A stretch of 15,465 nucleotides of DNA from the NCBI GenBank assembly GCA_027489105.1, contig JAIYAJ010000581.1, positions 1 through 15,465 of the forward strand, given 5' to 3'. Position numbers and translations under genes: made by a program. Below are positions 7,016-12,965 of this stretch, piece after piece. Numbering within the stretch: position 1 is the stretch's first letter; each line of letters starts with the position of its first letter. Under the pieces are notes generated by a model. The model saw only the letters and a list, made by a program, of their open reading frames with translations, was not told the DNA's origin and did no database searches. The stretch comes from Zymomonas sp. (lineage in GTDB: Bacteria; Pseudomonadota; Alphaproteobacteria; Sphingomonadales; Sphingomonadaceae).

Positions 7016-8163
7016 GCAAGCCCCGTACCATCCTGGTCGTTGGCGGCGGCGTCGCCGGCATGACCGCCTCGGCTGCGCTGGCGCAACAAGGGTTCGAGGT
7101 CACCCTGCTCGAATCCGCGCCGCAGTTCGGCGAGATCGGCGCGGGGCTGACGCTGACACCCAATGCGATGAAGGGCCTCGACTTTATCGGCATCTGCGAG
7201 GAGGCCGCTGCGGTCGCTGTCGAGCCGACCCGTCAGCGCATTCAGCATTGGCAGGACGGCCGGACGCTCGTCGCGATGGATCGCTCGACCCAGCGCGCAA
7301 AATATGGCGCACCTTATATCACGGTGCACCGCGCCGACCTGCACGGGGTGATGACCCGCGCAGCGGAGCGGGCGGGCGTGACGATGATCGCAGGCGCTGC
7401 GGTCGTGTCGAGCGAAGGAACGACCGTGACGCTGGCCGATGGCCGGACTTTCGGCGCGGATGTGCTGGTCGGCGCCGACGGCGTGAAGAGCGTCATCCGC
7501 CAGCGCTTCGGCAACGACAGCCCGCATTTCACCGGTCATGTGGCCTGGCGCTGCCTGGTGCCCGTTACCCCCGATATTCAGGATCTATCGGACTTTCCGG
7601 GTGTCATCATCGGCCCCGGCGCGATGATGAATCGCTATAATGTGCGCGGCAGCAAGGTGATGAACTTCGTGTTCTTCGCCCGCCAGGACGGCTGGAACGA
7701 GGAAGGCTGGATGACGCCTGCCGACCCGGCCGAACTGCAGTCCATCTTCGGTCACTGGTGCGCCGACGCTCAGCGGCTGCTCAAGGCTGCCTATGCGCAG
7801 CCCCTGTTCAAATGGGCGATCAACGCCCGCAAGCCGATGCCCAGCTGGGTGCTCGACGGCAATGTCACGCTCATCGGCGATGCTGCCCATGCGATGACGC
7901 CGTTCCTGGGTCATGGTGCGGCCAGCGGGATCGAGGATGCCGTGGTGCTGGCGCGCGCGCTTGCGGCATCCGACAGCGCCGCCGAAGGCCTGACTCGCTA
8001 CGAGCAGGCCCGATACGAGCGTGCGACCTTCATCCAGCAGGAATCGAACGCCAATGCCGATCGCATGCAGGGGCAGGACACCGATCTTTTCGGCCTGGGC
8101 GAAATGAAGGACGAGGAGTCGCTCGGCCTGTTTACCTATGATCCGCGGACGGTGGAGATATGA
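7012..8163 (+). CDS. FAD-dependent aromatic-type monooxygenase (NicC / salicylate hydroxylase-like)
   Basis: A 383-residue class A flavoprotein monooxygenase. It shows the FAD dinucleotide motif VVGGGVAGMTAS (9-20), Glu34 ending the second strand, the DG motif VGADGVKSVIR (153-163) and the GD motif TLIGDAAHAMTPFLGHGA (286-303). Length and the KYGAPYITVHRADLH stretch resemble 6-hydroxynicotinate 3-monooxygenase NicC as I recall it, and the SNANADRM region near the C-terminus also recalls NicC. However, the GAGIHIGPN segment of NicC reads GAGLTLTPN here, so the substrate is probably different. The reaction would be NAD(P)H- and O2-dependent hydroxylation of an aromatic or heteroaromatic ring. 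The start is a GTG overlapping the preceding stop (GTGA), and its own stop overlaps the aldehyde dehydrogenase ATG (ATGA). Cytoplasmic. Confidence 0.92.
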   Translation: MSKPRTILVVGGGVAGMTASAALAQQGFEVTLLESAPQFGEIGAGLTLTPNAMKGLDFIGICEEAAAVAVEPTRQRIQHWQDGRTLVAMDRSTQRAKYGAPYITVHRADLHGVMTRAAERAGVTMIAGAAVVSSEGTTVTLADGRTFGADVLVGADGVKSVIRQRFGNDSPHFTGHVAWRCLVPVTPDIQDLSDFPGVIIGPGAMMNRYNVRGSKVMNFVFFARQDGWNEEGWMTPADPAELQSIFGHWCADAQRLLKAAYAQPLFKWAINARKPMPSWVLDGNVTLIGDAAHAMTPFLGHGAASGIEDAVVLARALAASDSAAEGLTRYEQARYERATFIQQESNANADRMQGQDTDLFGLGEMKDEESLGLFTYDPRTVEI

Positions 8164-9668
8164 GCGTGGCGCCGACGGCATTCGATGGACACGCGATCTC
8201 TGCGCAGACCGCGACCTTCCTCGACGAAACGCACCGCCTGCTGATCGACGGTGAATGGGTCGACGGTTCGGGCGAGATGGAGACGCGCGACCCGGCGACG
8301 GGTCTGGTCCTCACGCGCTTCCACATCGGCGGGGCGGATGAGGTCGACCGGGCGGTCAAGGCGGCCCGCGCTGCATTCGAGGGGCCCTGGGGCAGGATGA
8401 CGGTCGCCGAACGGACGGCGCTGATGCATCGCCTCGCGCGGGTGATGGACAGCCATGCGACGCTGCTGACCGAACTCGACATCATCGACAATGGCATGCC
8501 GCGCTTCATCGCCGGGCTGACCACGGCCAACTGCGTCGAGATGATCGACTATTATGCCGGCGCGATCATGCGGATCGAGGGCACGACGACCGCCCCGCCG
8601 CGCCACATCGCGTCGGAGACCGAGGCGCTGACCTACACGCTGCGCGAACCGGTGGGCGTCGCCGGGCAGATCGTGCCGTGGAACGTGCCGCTTTCGACCG
8701 CGATCCTGAAGCTCGCCCCGGCACTGGCCGCCGGGTGCACGGTGGTGGTGAAGCCGTCGGAGGAAACCCCGCTCTCGGCGCTCGCGCTGGGCCGGATGAT
8801 CCTCGACGCCGGCATCCCGGCGGGCGTCGTCAACATCGTCAATGGCGTTGGTGCGCAGGCAGGACAGGCGCTGGCCGAGCATCCCGGCATCGACAAGATA
8901 TCGTTCACCGGATCGAGCGCAACCGGCAGGCGGATCATCCAGGCCGCCCTCGGCAACCTCAAGAAGGTCAGCCTGGAGCTGGGCGGAAAGAGCCCGGTCG
9001 TGGTCATGCCCGATGCGGATCTGTCGCTCGCCATTCCTGGCGTCGCCATGGCGACCTTCTTCCTGCAGGGCCAGAACTGCATGGCGGGCACGCGCGTGTT
9101 CGCGCATGCCGCGATCCATGACGCGCTGATGGAGGGCGTCGCTGCCTTCGCCGGCCAGATGAAACTGGGCCACGGGCTCGATCTAGCCACGCTGCAGGGC
9201 CCGATGATCTCGGACTCCCACAGCGCCAAGGTGATGTCCTATATCGACCACGCCAGATCCGACGGGCTCACGCTGGTTGCCGGCGGCAGCAGGCTCGACC
9301 GGCCCGGCAACTTCATCGAGCCGACGATCTTCACCGGCTGCGACAATGCCATGCCGCTGATGCGCGAGGAAATCTTCGGTCCGGTGATGGCCGTTCAGCG
9401 CTTCGAAAGCGACGACCTCGACGCCATCGCAGCGCTTGCCAACGATACGCCCTATGGTCTGTCGGGCAGCGTGTGGACGCGCGATCTGTCGACCGCCCAC
9501 CGTCTCGTTCGGCGCATCCGCGCCGGGCAGGTGTCGATCAACTGCCATGGCGCTGTCGGCACAAATATTCCATTTGGCGGCTATGGCCAGTCGGGCTGGG
9601 GTCGCGAGTTCGGGCAGGAAGGTCTCGACGCCTATCTCGAAACCAAGGCGGTGACGGCGCGCCTCTGA
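8160..9668 (+). CDS. NAD(P)-dependent aldehyde dehydrogenase
   Basis: A full-length 502-residue aldehyde dehydrogenase. Visible catalytic and cofactor elements are Asn175 in PWNVP, Lys198 in VVKPSEETP, the glycine motif FTGSSATGRRI (249-259), general base Glu273 in LELGGKSP, catalytic Cys307 in GQNCMAGTR, and EEIFGPV further on. The LLIDGEWVDG N-terminus and the GQNCMAGTR box resemble the phenylacetaldehyde/betaine aldehyde dehydrogenase group. It oxidises an aldehyde to the acid in the cytoplasm. The ATG at 8160 overlaps the monooxygenase stop (ATGA), arguing for translational coupling. Plausible aldehyde sources are the amine oxidase in the same operon and the zinc alcohol dehydrogenase in the facing operon (inference). 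Family assignment is certain; the substrate is unknown. Confidence 0.95.
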   Translation: MSVAPTAFDGHAISAQTATFLDETHRLLIDGEWVDGSGEMETRDPATGLVLTRFHIGGADEVDRAVKAARAAFEGPWGRMTVAERTALMHRLARVMDSHATLLTELDIIDNGMPRFIAGLTTANCVEMIDYYAGAIMRIEGTTTAPPRHIASETEALTYTLREPVGVAGQIVPWNVPLSTAILKLAPALAAGCTVVVKPSEETPLSALALGRMILDAGIPAGVVNIVNGVGAQAGQALAEHPGIDKISFTGSSATGRRIIQAALGNLKKVSLELGGKSPVVVMPDADLSLAIPGVAMATFFLQGQNCMAGTRVFAHAAIHDALMEGVAAFAGQMKLGHGLDLATLQGPMISDSHSAKVMSYIDHARSDGLTLVAGGSRLDRPGNFIEPTIFTGCDNAMPLMREEIFGPVMAVQRFESDDLDAIAALANDTPYGLSGSVWTRDLSTAHRLVRRIRAGQVSINCHGAVGTNIPFGGYGQSGWGREFGQEGLDAYLETKAVTARL

Positions 9669-9681
9669 TTGCGTTGCCGGC

Positions 9682-9701
9682 GCCATGCTGTAAGGCGTGG
9701 C
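9682..9701 (+). other. Predicted RNA hairpin between aldehyde dehydrogenase and HNH-like gene
   Basis: GCCATGC-TGTAAG-GCGTGGC can fold as a 7-bp stem with one G-U pair and a 6-base loop. It falls in the 35-bp gap after the aldehyde dehydrogenase and ends two bases before the ATG at 9704, so it could mask that start or weakly end the operon transcript. There is no U-run. Function is inference. Confidence 0.35.
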
Positions 9702-9703
9702 CG

Positions 9704-10039
9704 ATGGCCCGCAAACGCTCCCGCTACGATTATGACGATGAGCCTGCTGCCGACGAGGCGCCGAAGCCCGTGGTTCACTGCTGGCTGTGCGGTCGCCCCA
9801 CGGGCAGCACGATCATCTGGCATCACCCGATCCCGAAAAGTCGGGGCGGGCGCGACGTGGTTCCGATGCACGGCATCTGTCAACAGACGCTGACGGTGAA
9901 CTTCACCAATTCGGAGCTTCAGCGCGCGGGCATGGATGCCCAGCAGCTGCTGGACAATCCCGCCGTCCGCAAGTTCGTCGACTGGGTCGCGAACAAGGAT
10001 CCCGATTTCACCGCGACGATCGCGAAGAAACAGCGCTGA
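9704..10039 (+). CDS. Small HNH-nuclease-like protein, possibly degenerate
   Basis: A 111-residue protein. After a charged N-terminus (residues 1-22) it has a zinc-knuckle pair CWLCG (Cys26, Cys29), then IIWHHPIPKSRGGRD (37-51) with His40-His41, then His56 and Cys59, followed by a Leu/Thr/Asn stretch. This layout matches short HNH-type proteins common in sphingomonads. In the versions I remember, the segment after the second Cys reads like CHRTIH; here it is CQQTLT, so the distal His is missing, which may weaken metal binding or catalysis. The start at 9704 has only a weak upstream AAGG. It follows the aldehyde dehydrogenase by 35 bp but has no obvious metabolic role; it may be an old chromosomal neighbour marking the edge of the inserted or assembled catabolic block. 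The HNH call is moderate; nuclease activity is doubtful. Confidence 0.72.
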   Translation: MARKRSRYDYDDEPAADEAPKPVVHCWLCGRPTGSTIIWHHPIPKSRGGRDVVPMHGICQQTLTVNFTNSELQRAGMDAQQLLDNPAVRKFVDWVANKDPDFTATIAKKQR

Positions 10040-10049
10040 TCAGGCGCTG
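10031..10049. terminator. Inverted repeat at the convergent gene junction, possible weak bidirectional terminator
   Basis: CAGCGC-TGATCAG-GCGCTG is a perfect 6-bp inverted repeat with a 7-base loop. It spans the two abutting stop codons of the converging HNH-like gene (TGA 10037-10039) and IclR gene (TGA read from 10042-10040), which together form TGATCA. Its symmetry would work for both strands, but it lacks T-runs on either side, so termination is inferred from position only. Confidence 0.35.
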
Positions 10050-10831
10050 CCCATCGGGGCGTTGGACAGGTCGTAGCTGATCGCGGCCGCCGTCGCCTTC
10101 AGATCGTCGAGATAGGCTTCGAGCGCGGCCGACAGCTTCATCGCCGCGACGAAGAACACCATCGTCATCGCCGCTTCGAAATGGCCATTGCGGAAGATCG
10201 GGACCGCGATCGACGAGGTCTTGCCCGGCGTCAGGTTGAAATGGTTGCGGCCCTGCACCGCATAGCCATCGGCGCGGATCCGCTCCACGTCCAGGCTGAC
10301 TTCGGCGGTGGCCAGATAGTTGAGGTTGATGTCCTGCGAGACGCGCATGAAGCGCAGGATCATCTCGCGCTCTTCCGGATCGGCGAAGGCCATCGACACT
10401 TTGCCCGAGGCGCTGTCGAGGATCGGCAGGGTGAAGCCCGGATAATAATGTTCGAAGGTCAGCGAGGAATTGGCGTGGGTGCTGTCGCGCAGCATCATCT
10501 CACGCCCGACGCGGATCGCGATCGAGACCGGCCAGCCAACGCGCGCTGTCAGGCCCACGATATGCGGGCGGGCGATGCGGACCAACTCGTCGTCATGCTG
10601 GAAGCCGGTGGCCAGCGTCTGCACGAGGGCGGTCGGGCGGTAGCGCTTGCGCGAGGGTTCCTGCTCGATCAGGCCTTCGTAGAGGAGCGTCTGAACGATC
10701 CGGCAGGCGGTGGGGTAGGGGACTTCGGCGGACTTCGCGATCTCCATCATGGAGAGCGAACCGTGGCGATTGATCGCCTTGAGAGCGGCAATGGACCGTG
10801 TGATCGATCGGATAGGAACGCCTTTTTCCAT
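10040..10831 (-). CDS. IclR family transcriptional regulator
   Basis: A 263-residue regulator. The N-terminal winged helix-turn-helix occupies about residues 8-65 (RSITRSIAALKAINRHGSLS, then MMEIAKSAEVPYPTACRIVQ as turn and recognition helices, and YEGLIEQEPSRKRYRPT as the wing). The rest is the IclR effector-binding domain with GFTLPILDSASGKVSMAF, ending in a helix before NAPMGSA. I chose the ATG at 10831, which has GGGGAG eight bases upstream; an upstream ATG at 10885 would only add residues translated from the control region. IclR proteins bind palindromes near promoters of catabolic genes and respond to a pathway metabolite. It follows the zinc alcohol dehydrogenase on the same strand across a 133-bp gap carrying two clear palindromes, so it probably has its own, self-controlled promoter and governs this island (inference). 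Confidence 0.93.
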   Translation of the reverse strand: MEKGVPIRSITRSIAALKAINRHGSLSMMEIAKSAEVPYPTACRIVQTLLYEGLIEQEPSRKRYRPTALVQTLATGFQHDDELVRIARPHIVGLTARVGWPVSIAIRVGREMMLRDSTHANSSLTFEHYYPGFTLPILDSASGKVSMAFADPEEREMILRFMRVSQDINLNYLATAEVSLDVERIRADGYAVQGRNHFNLTPGKTSSIAVPIFRNGHFEAAMTMVFFVAAMKLSAALEAYLDDLKATAAAISYDLSNAPMGSA

Positions 10832-10844
10832 GTGAACGACTCCC

Positions 10845-10875
10845 CTTGGCACCCAGATGTCGCAAGAGTGCCAAG
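10845..10875 (-). promoter_or_regulatory. 8-bp inverted repeat just upstream of the IclR gene (candidate operator or leader hairpin)
   Basis: CTTGGCAC (10845-10852) and GTGCCAAG (10868-10875) are perfect inverted repeats separated by 15 bases. The promoter-proximal arm touches the ribosome-binding stretch of the IclR gene, whose ATG is at 10831. Two half-sites about two DNA turns apart fit autoregulation by a dimeric or tetrameric regulator; alternatively the RNA hairpin could modulate translation. The repeat is seen directly; the role is inference. Confidence 0.55.
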
Positions 10876-10892
10876 AGAATGTCATATGACCG

Positions 10893-10907
10893 ATTTGTTC
10901 AACAAAT
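10893..10907. promoter_or_regulatory. AT-rich 15-bp perfect palindrome, candidate operator
   Basis: ATTTGTT-C-AACAAAT is a perfect palindrome around a single central base, in a short AT-rich patch of otherwise GC-rich DNA, 62 bp upstream of the IclR start. Its size and symmetry fit a dimeric regulator site; the inner TTGT-N3-ACAA also resembles the FadR/GntR-type consensus. I found no second copy in this window by eye. It probably lies in the IclR gene promoter. Confidence 0.55.
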
Positions 10908-10950
10908 TATTCGCCTGCCGGATAAATGTCTCCGCAGATCGGAACACATC

Positions 10951-10962
10951 GGCGGGCCCGCC
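10951..10962. repeat. GC palindrome two bases after the alcohol dehydrogenase stop
   Basis: GGCGGGCCCGCC is a perfect 12-bp palindrome beginning two bases after the TGA of the zinc alcohol dehydrogenase. As RNA it could form at best a 4-bp stem with a 4-base loop, and no T-run follows on the minus strand. It may help end the HyuA-to-alcohol-dehydrogenase transcript or may be chance in GC-rich DNA. Confidence 0.3.
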
Positions 10963-10964
10963 AA

Positions 10965-12098
10965 TCACCAGCCCGGCACGATGACCTGTCGTACCGCCTT
11001 GCCCTCGGCGAGTTTGTCCATCAGTTCGTTGATCTCTTCGAGCGGGCCGACCGAGGTGAGCAATTTCTCCACCGGGAGACGACCCGAGCGCCACAAGGCA
11101 ATGTAGCGCGGGATGTCGCGCGAGGGAATCGAAGAGCCCATATAGCTGCCCATCAGCGTCTTGCCTTCGGCGACAAGCGACAGCGCATTGATCTCCAGCT
11201 TTTCCGACGGGTTCGGTAGGCCGACCGTCACGATCCGTCCGCCGCGCCGTGCTGCTCTATACGCCTGAGCAAGAACGGCGGCCTTGCCGACGGTTTCGAT
11301 GACGACATCGCTGCCGAACAGCGCGTCATCCTCGCCGGGCGCGACGGCGGCTGCGGCGCCGAGTTCGAGCGCGAGGGCGCGCTTCTCCGGGGACGGGTCG
11401 ACCGCAACCACCGGCTGTGCGCCCGAGGCCAGCGCGCCGACCAGCGCGGCGAGGCCCACGCCGCCGAGGCCGTAGATCAGCACGCTCTCGCCGGGTCGCA
11501 CCTGCGCCGTGTTCATTACCGCGCCGACGCCGGTCAGGACGGCGCAGCCGAACAGCGCGGCGATCTCTGGTGGGATATCCTTGTCGATCCGGACCAGCGA
11601 GCGGCGGTCCACGACGGCCTGGGTCGCGAAGGCCGAGACGCCGAGGTGATGATGCACGTGCGTGCAATGCTGGTGCTCGACATAGGAAAGGCGCGTCCCA
11701 CCGCGTATGAGTTCGCCCTTGCCATTGGCCGCAGCCGCATTGGCGCAAAGATAGCCCTGGCCGGAGGCGCAGGCGACGCAGTGGCCGCAGGACGGGAGAA
11801 AGACGAGGACCACGCGGTCGCCGACCGACAGGCTGCCGTCACCTTCGTCGCCGAGCGCAAGCACCGTCGCGGCGGCTTCGTGCCCCAGCGCCATCGGCAT
11901 CGGGCGGGGCCGATCGCCATTGATCACCGAAAGATCCGAATGGCAGAGGCCCGCCGCGTCGATCCGGACCAGCACTTCGCCGGGGCGCGGATCGGCCAGT
12001 TCGAGCATTTTCACCTCGAGCGGCCGGGTCTGCGCATAAGGCGCAGGGTTGTCGCCGCTCCGGGATAGAACGGCGGCAGCGATGCGACGCGTGGCCAT
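10965..12098 (-). CDS. Zinc-dependent alcohol dehydrogenase (MDR family)
   Basis: A 377-residue medium-chain zinc alcohol dehydrogenase. Catalytic zinc ligands are Cys52 (GLCHSD), His73-Glu74 (LGHEAA) and Cys185 (LFGCAVLTG). The four structural-zinc cysteines are Cys104, 107, 110 and 118. The cofactor motif YGLGGVG (209-215) is followed by VVAVDPS, whose Asp indicates NAD. Residues 142-151 hold an unusual cluster of six histidines. The ATG at 12098 shares one base with the lyase stop (TGATG); a longer in-frame reading to 12377 is rejected because it lies inside the lyase gene without family similarity. It would oxidise a primary or secondary alcohol to an aldehyde or ketone in the cytoplasm, possibly feeding the aldehyde dehydrogenase of the facing operon (inference). 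It ends the tightly packed part of the right-hand operon. Confidence 0.94.
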   Translation of the reverse strand: MATRRIAAAVLSRSGDNPAPYAQTRPLEVKMLELADPRPGEVLVRIDAAGLCHSDLSVINGDRPRPMPMALGHEAAATVLALGDEGDGSLSVGDRVVLVFLPSCGHCVACASGQGYLCANAAAANGKGELIRGGTRLSYVEHQHCTHVHHHLGVSAFATQAVVDRRSLVRIDKDIPPEIAALFGCAVLTGVGAVMNTAQVRPGESVLIYGLGGVGLAALVGALASGAQPVVAVDPSPEKRALALELGAAAAVAPGEDDALFGSDVVIETVGKAAVLAQAYRAARRGGRIVTVGLPNPSEKLEINALSLVAEGKTLMGSYMGSSIPSRDIPRYIALWRSGRLPVEKLLTSVGPLEEINELMDKLAEGKAVRQVIVPGW

Positions 12099-12958
12099 CA
12101 GTCGGCCTTGCCCCATTTGCGCTCGAACGCCCAGACGTCCTCGAACCCGATCAGCGAGCAGAATTCGGAGAAGTCGAACAGACCATCGGGCTGGCCGATG
12201 CCATCCTGCTTCAGGTCGACGAGAGCTTTCTCCATCGCGGCACAGGCCGCAAGGCTCGTCAGCGAGGGATAGATGGCATAGGCATAGCCGATCTCCGCAA
12301 GCACGGGGGCCAGCGGGACCGGCGTCTTGCCGTGGTTCGACATATTGGCCATGCAGGGCTTGTCGAGGGTTGCGCAAGCCTTGCGCATTTCCTCTTCCGA
12401 ATGCAGCGCTTCGGGGAAGAGCACGTCGGCTCCCGCCTTGGAATAGGCTTCCATCCGGCGCAGCACCCCGTCCAGCCCTTCGCTTTCGCGCGCATCGCTC
12501 CGGGCGATCACGACGAAGTCCTCCGACGAGCGCGCATCGACCGCGACCTTGATCTTCTCGACCATGTCCTCGGTCGAGATCAGCCGCTTATAGGGGGTGT
12601 GGCCGCACTTCTTCGGGAATTCCTGATCCTCGATCTGGATCGCGGTGACCCCCGAGGCCTCATAGCCCTTTACCGTGTGATGGACGTTGAGTAGCCCACC
12701 ATAGCCGGTGTCGCCATCGGCGATGACGGCGGCGTTGCTCGTGCGCGCCAGCGTTTCCATCCGGTTGCGCATTTCGGTGTAGGTCGCGATGCCCGCATCG
12801 GGCAGGCCCCAGGCCGACGCCGTCAGCCAGTAGCCGGTGCCATAGACGATATCGAAGCCGACCTTGTTGGCTATGACAGCCGCCAGCATGTCCTGAATGC
12901 CCGGCACGACGAAGAACTGGCCCGCTTCGAGCTTCTGGCGAAGGATCGGATTTGCCAC
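12098..12958 (-). CDS. Isocitrate lyase/PEP mutase superfamily C-C lyase (2-methylisocitrate / dimethylmalate lyase-like)
   Basis: A 286-residue member of the isocitrate lyase/PEP mutase superfamily. It has VVPGIQDMLAA (17-27), the metal-site stretch DGDTGYGG (81-88), IED (109-111) and the lyase signature KKCGH (116-120) with catalytic Cys118, which argues for a C-C lyase rather than a phosphonate mutase. ARSDA (152-156) and ADVLFPEA (177-184) are also typical. Relatives cleave 2-methylisocitrate, 2,3-dimethylmalate, petal-death-type malates or oxaloacetate, giving pyruvate, glyoxylate or oxalate plus a short acid. No citrate synthase-like prpC is adjacent, so a methylcitrate cycle role is unlikely. 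The start is a GTG at 12958, seven bases after the HyuB stop, with AAGGAT upstream. A natural partner is the LeuC/LeuD-like hydratase of the left operon: hydration then cleavage (inference). Confidence 0.88.
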   Translation of the reverse strand: MANPILRQKLEAGQFFVVPGIQDMLAAVIANKVGFDIVYGTGYWLTASAWGLPDAGIATYTEMRNRMETLARTSNAAVIADGDTGYGGLLNVHHTVKGYEASGVTAIQIEDQEFPKKCGHTPYKRLISTEDMVEKIKVAVDARSSEDFVVIARSDARESEGLDGVLRRMEAYSKAGADVLFPEALHSEEEMRKACATLDKPCMANMSNHGKTPVPLAPVLAEIGYAYAIYPSLTSLAACAAMEKALVDLKQDGIGQPDGLFDFSEFCSLIGFEDVWAFERKWGKAD

Positions 12959-12965
12959 GTCTATA

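Noticed and set aside
706..8163. Classical aerobic nicotinate (nic) cluster
   Set aside because: NicC- and NicF-like proteins are present, but NicX, NicE and the molybdenum hydroxylase NicAB are not seen in the window, and the NicC-like protein differs in its substrate motif.
12098..12377. N-terminal extension of the alcohol dehydrogenase to 470 residues
   Set aside because: The extension lies wholly inside the lyase gene and lacks similarity to alcohol dehydrogenases; the ATG at 12098 begins a normal-length enzyme.
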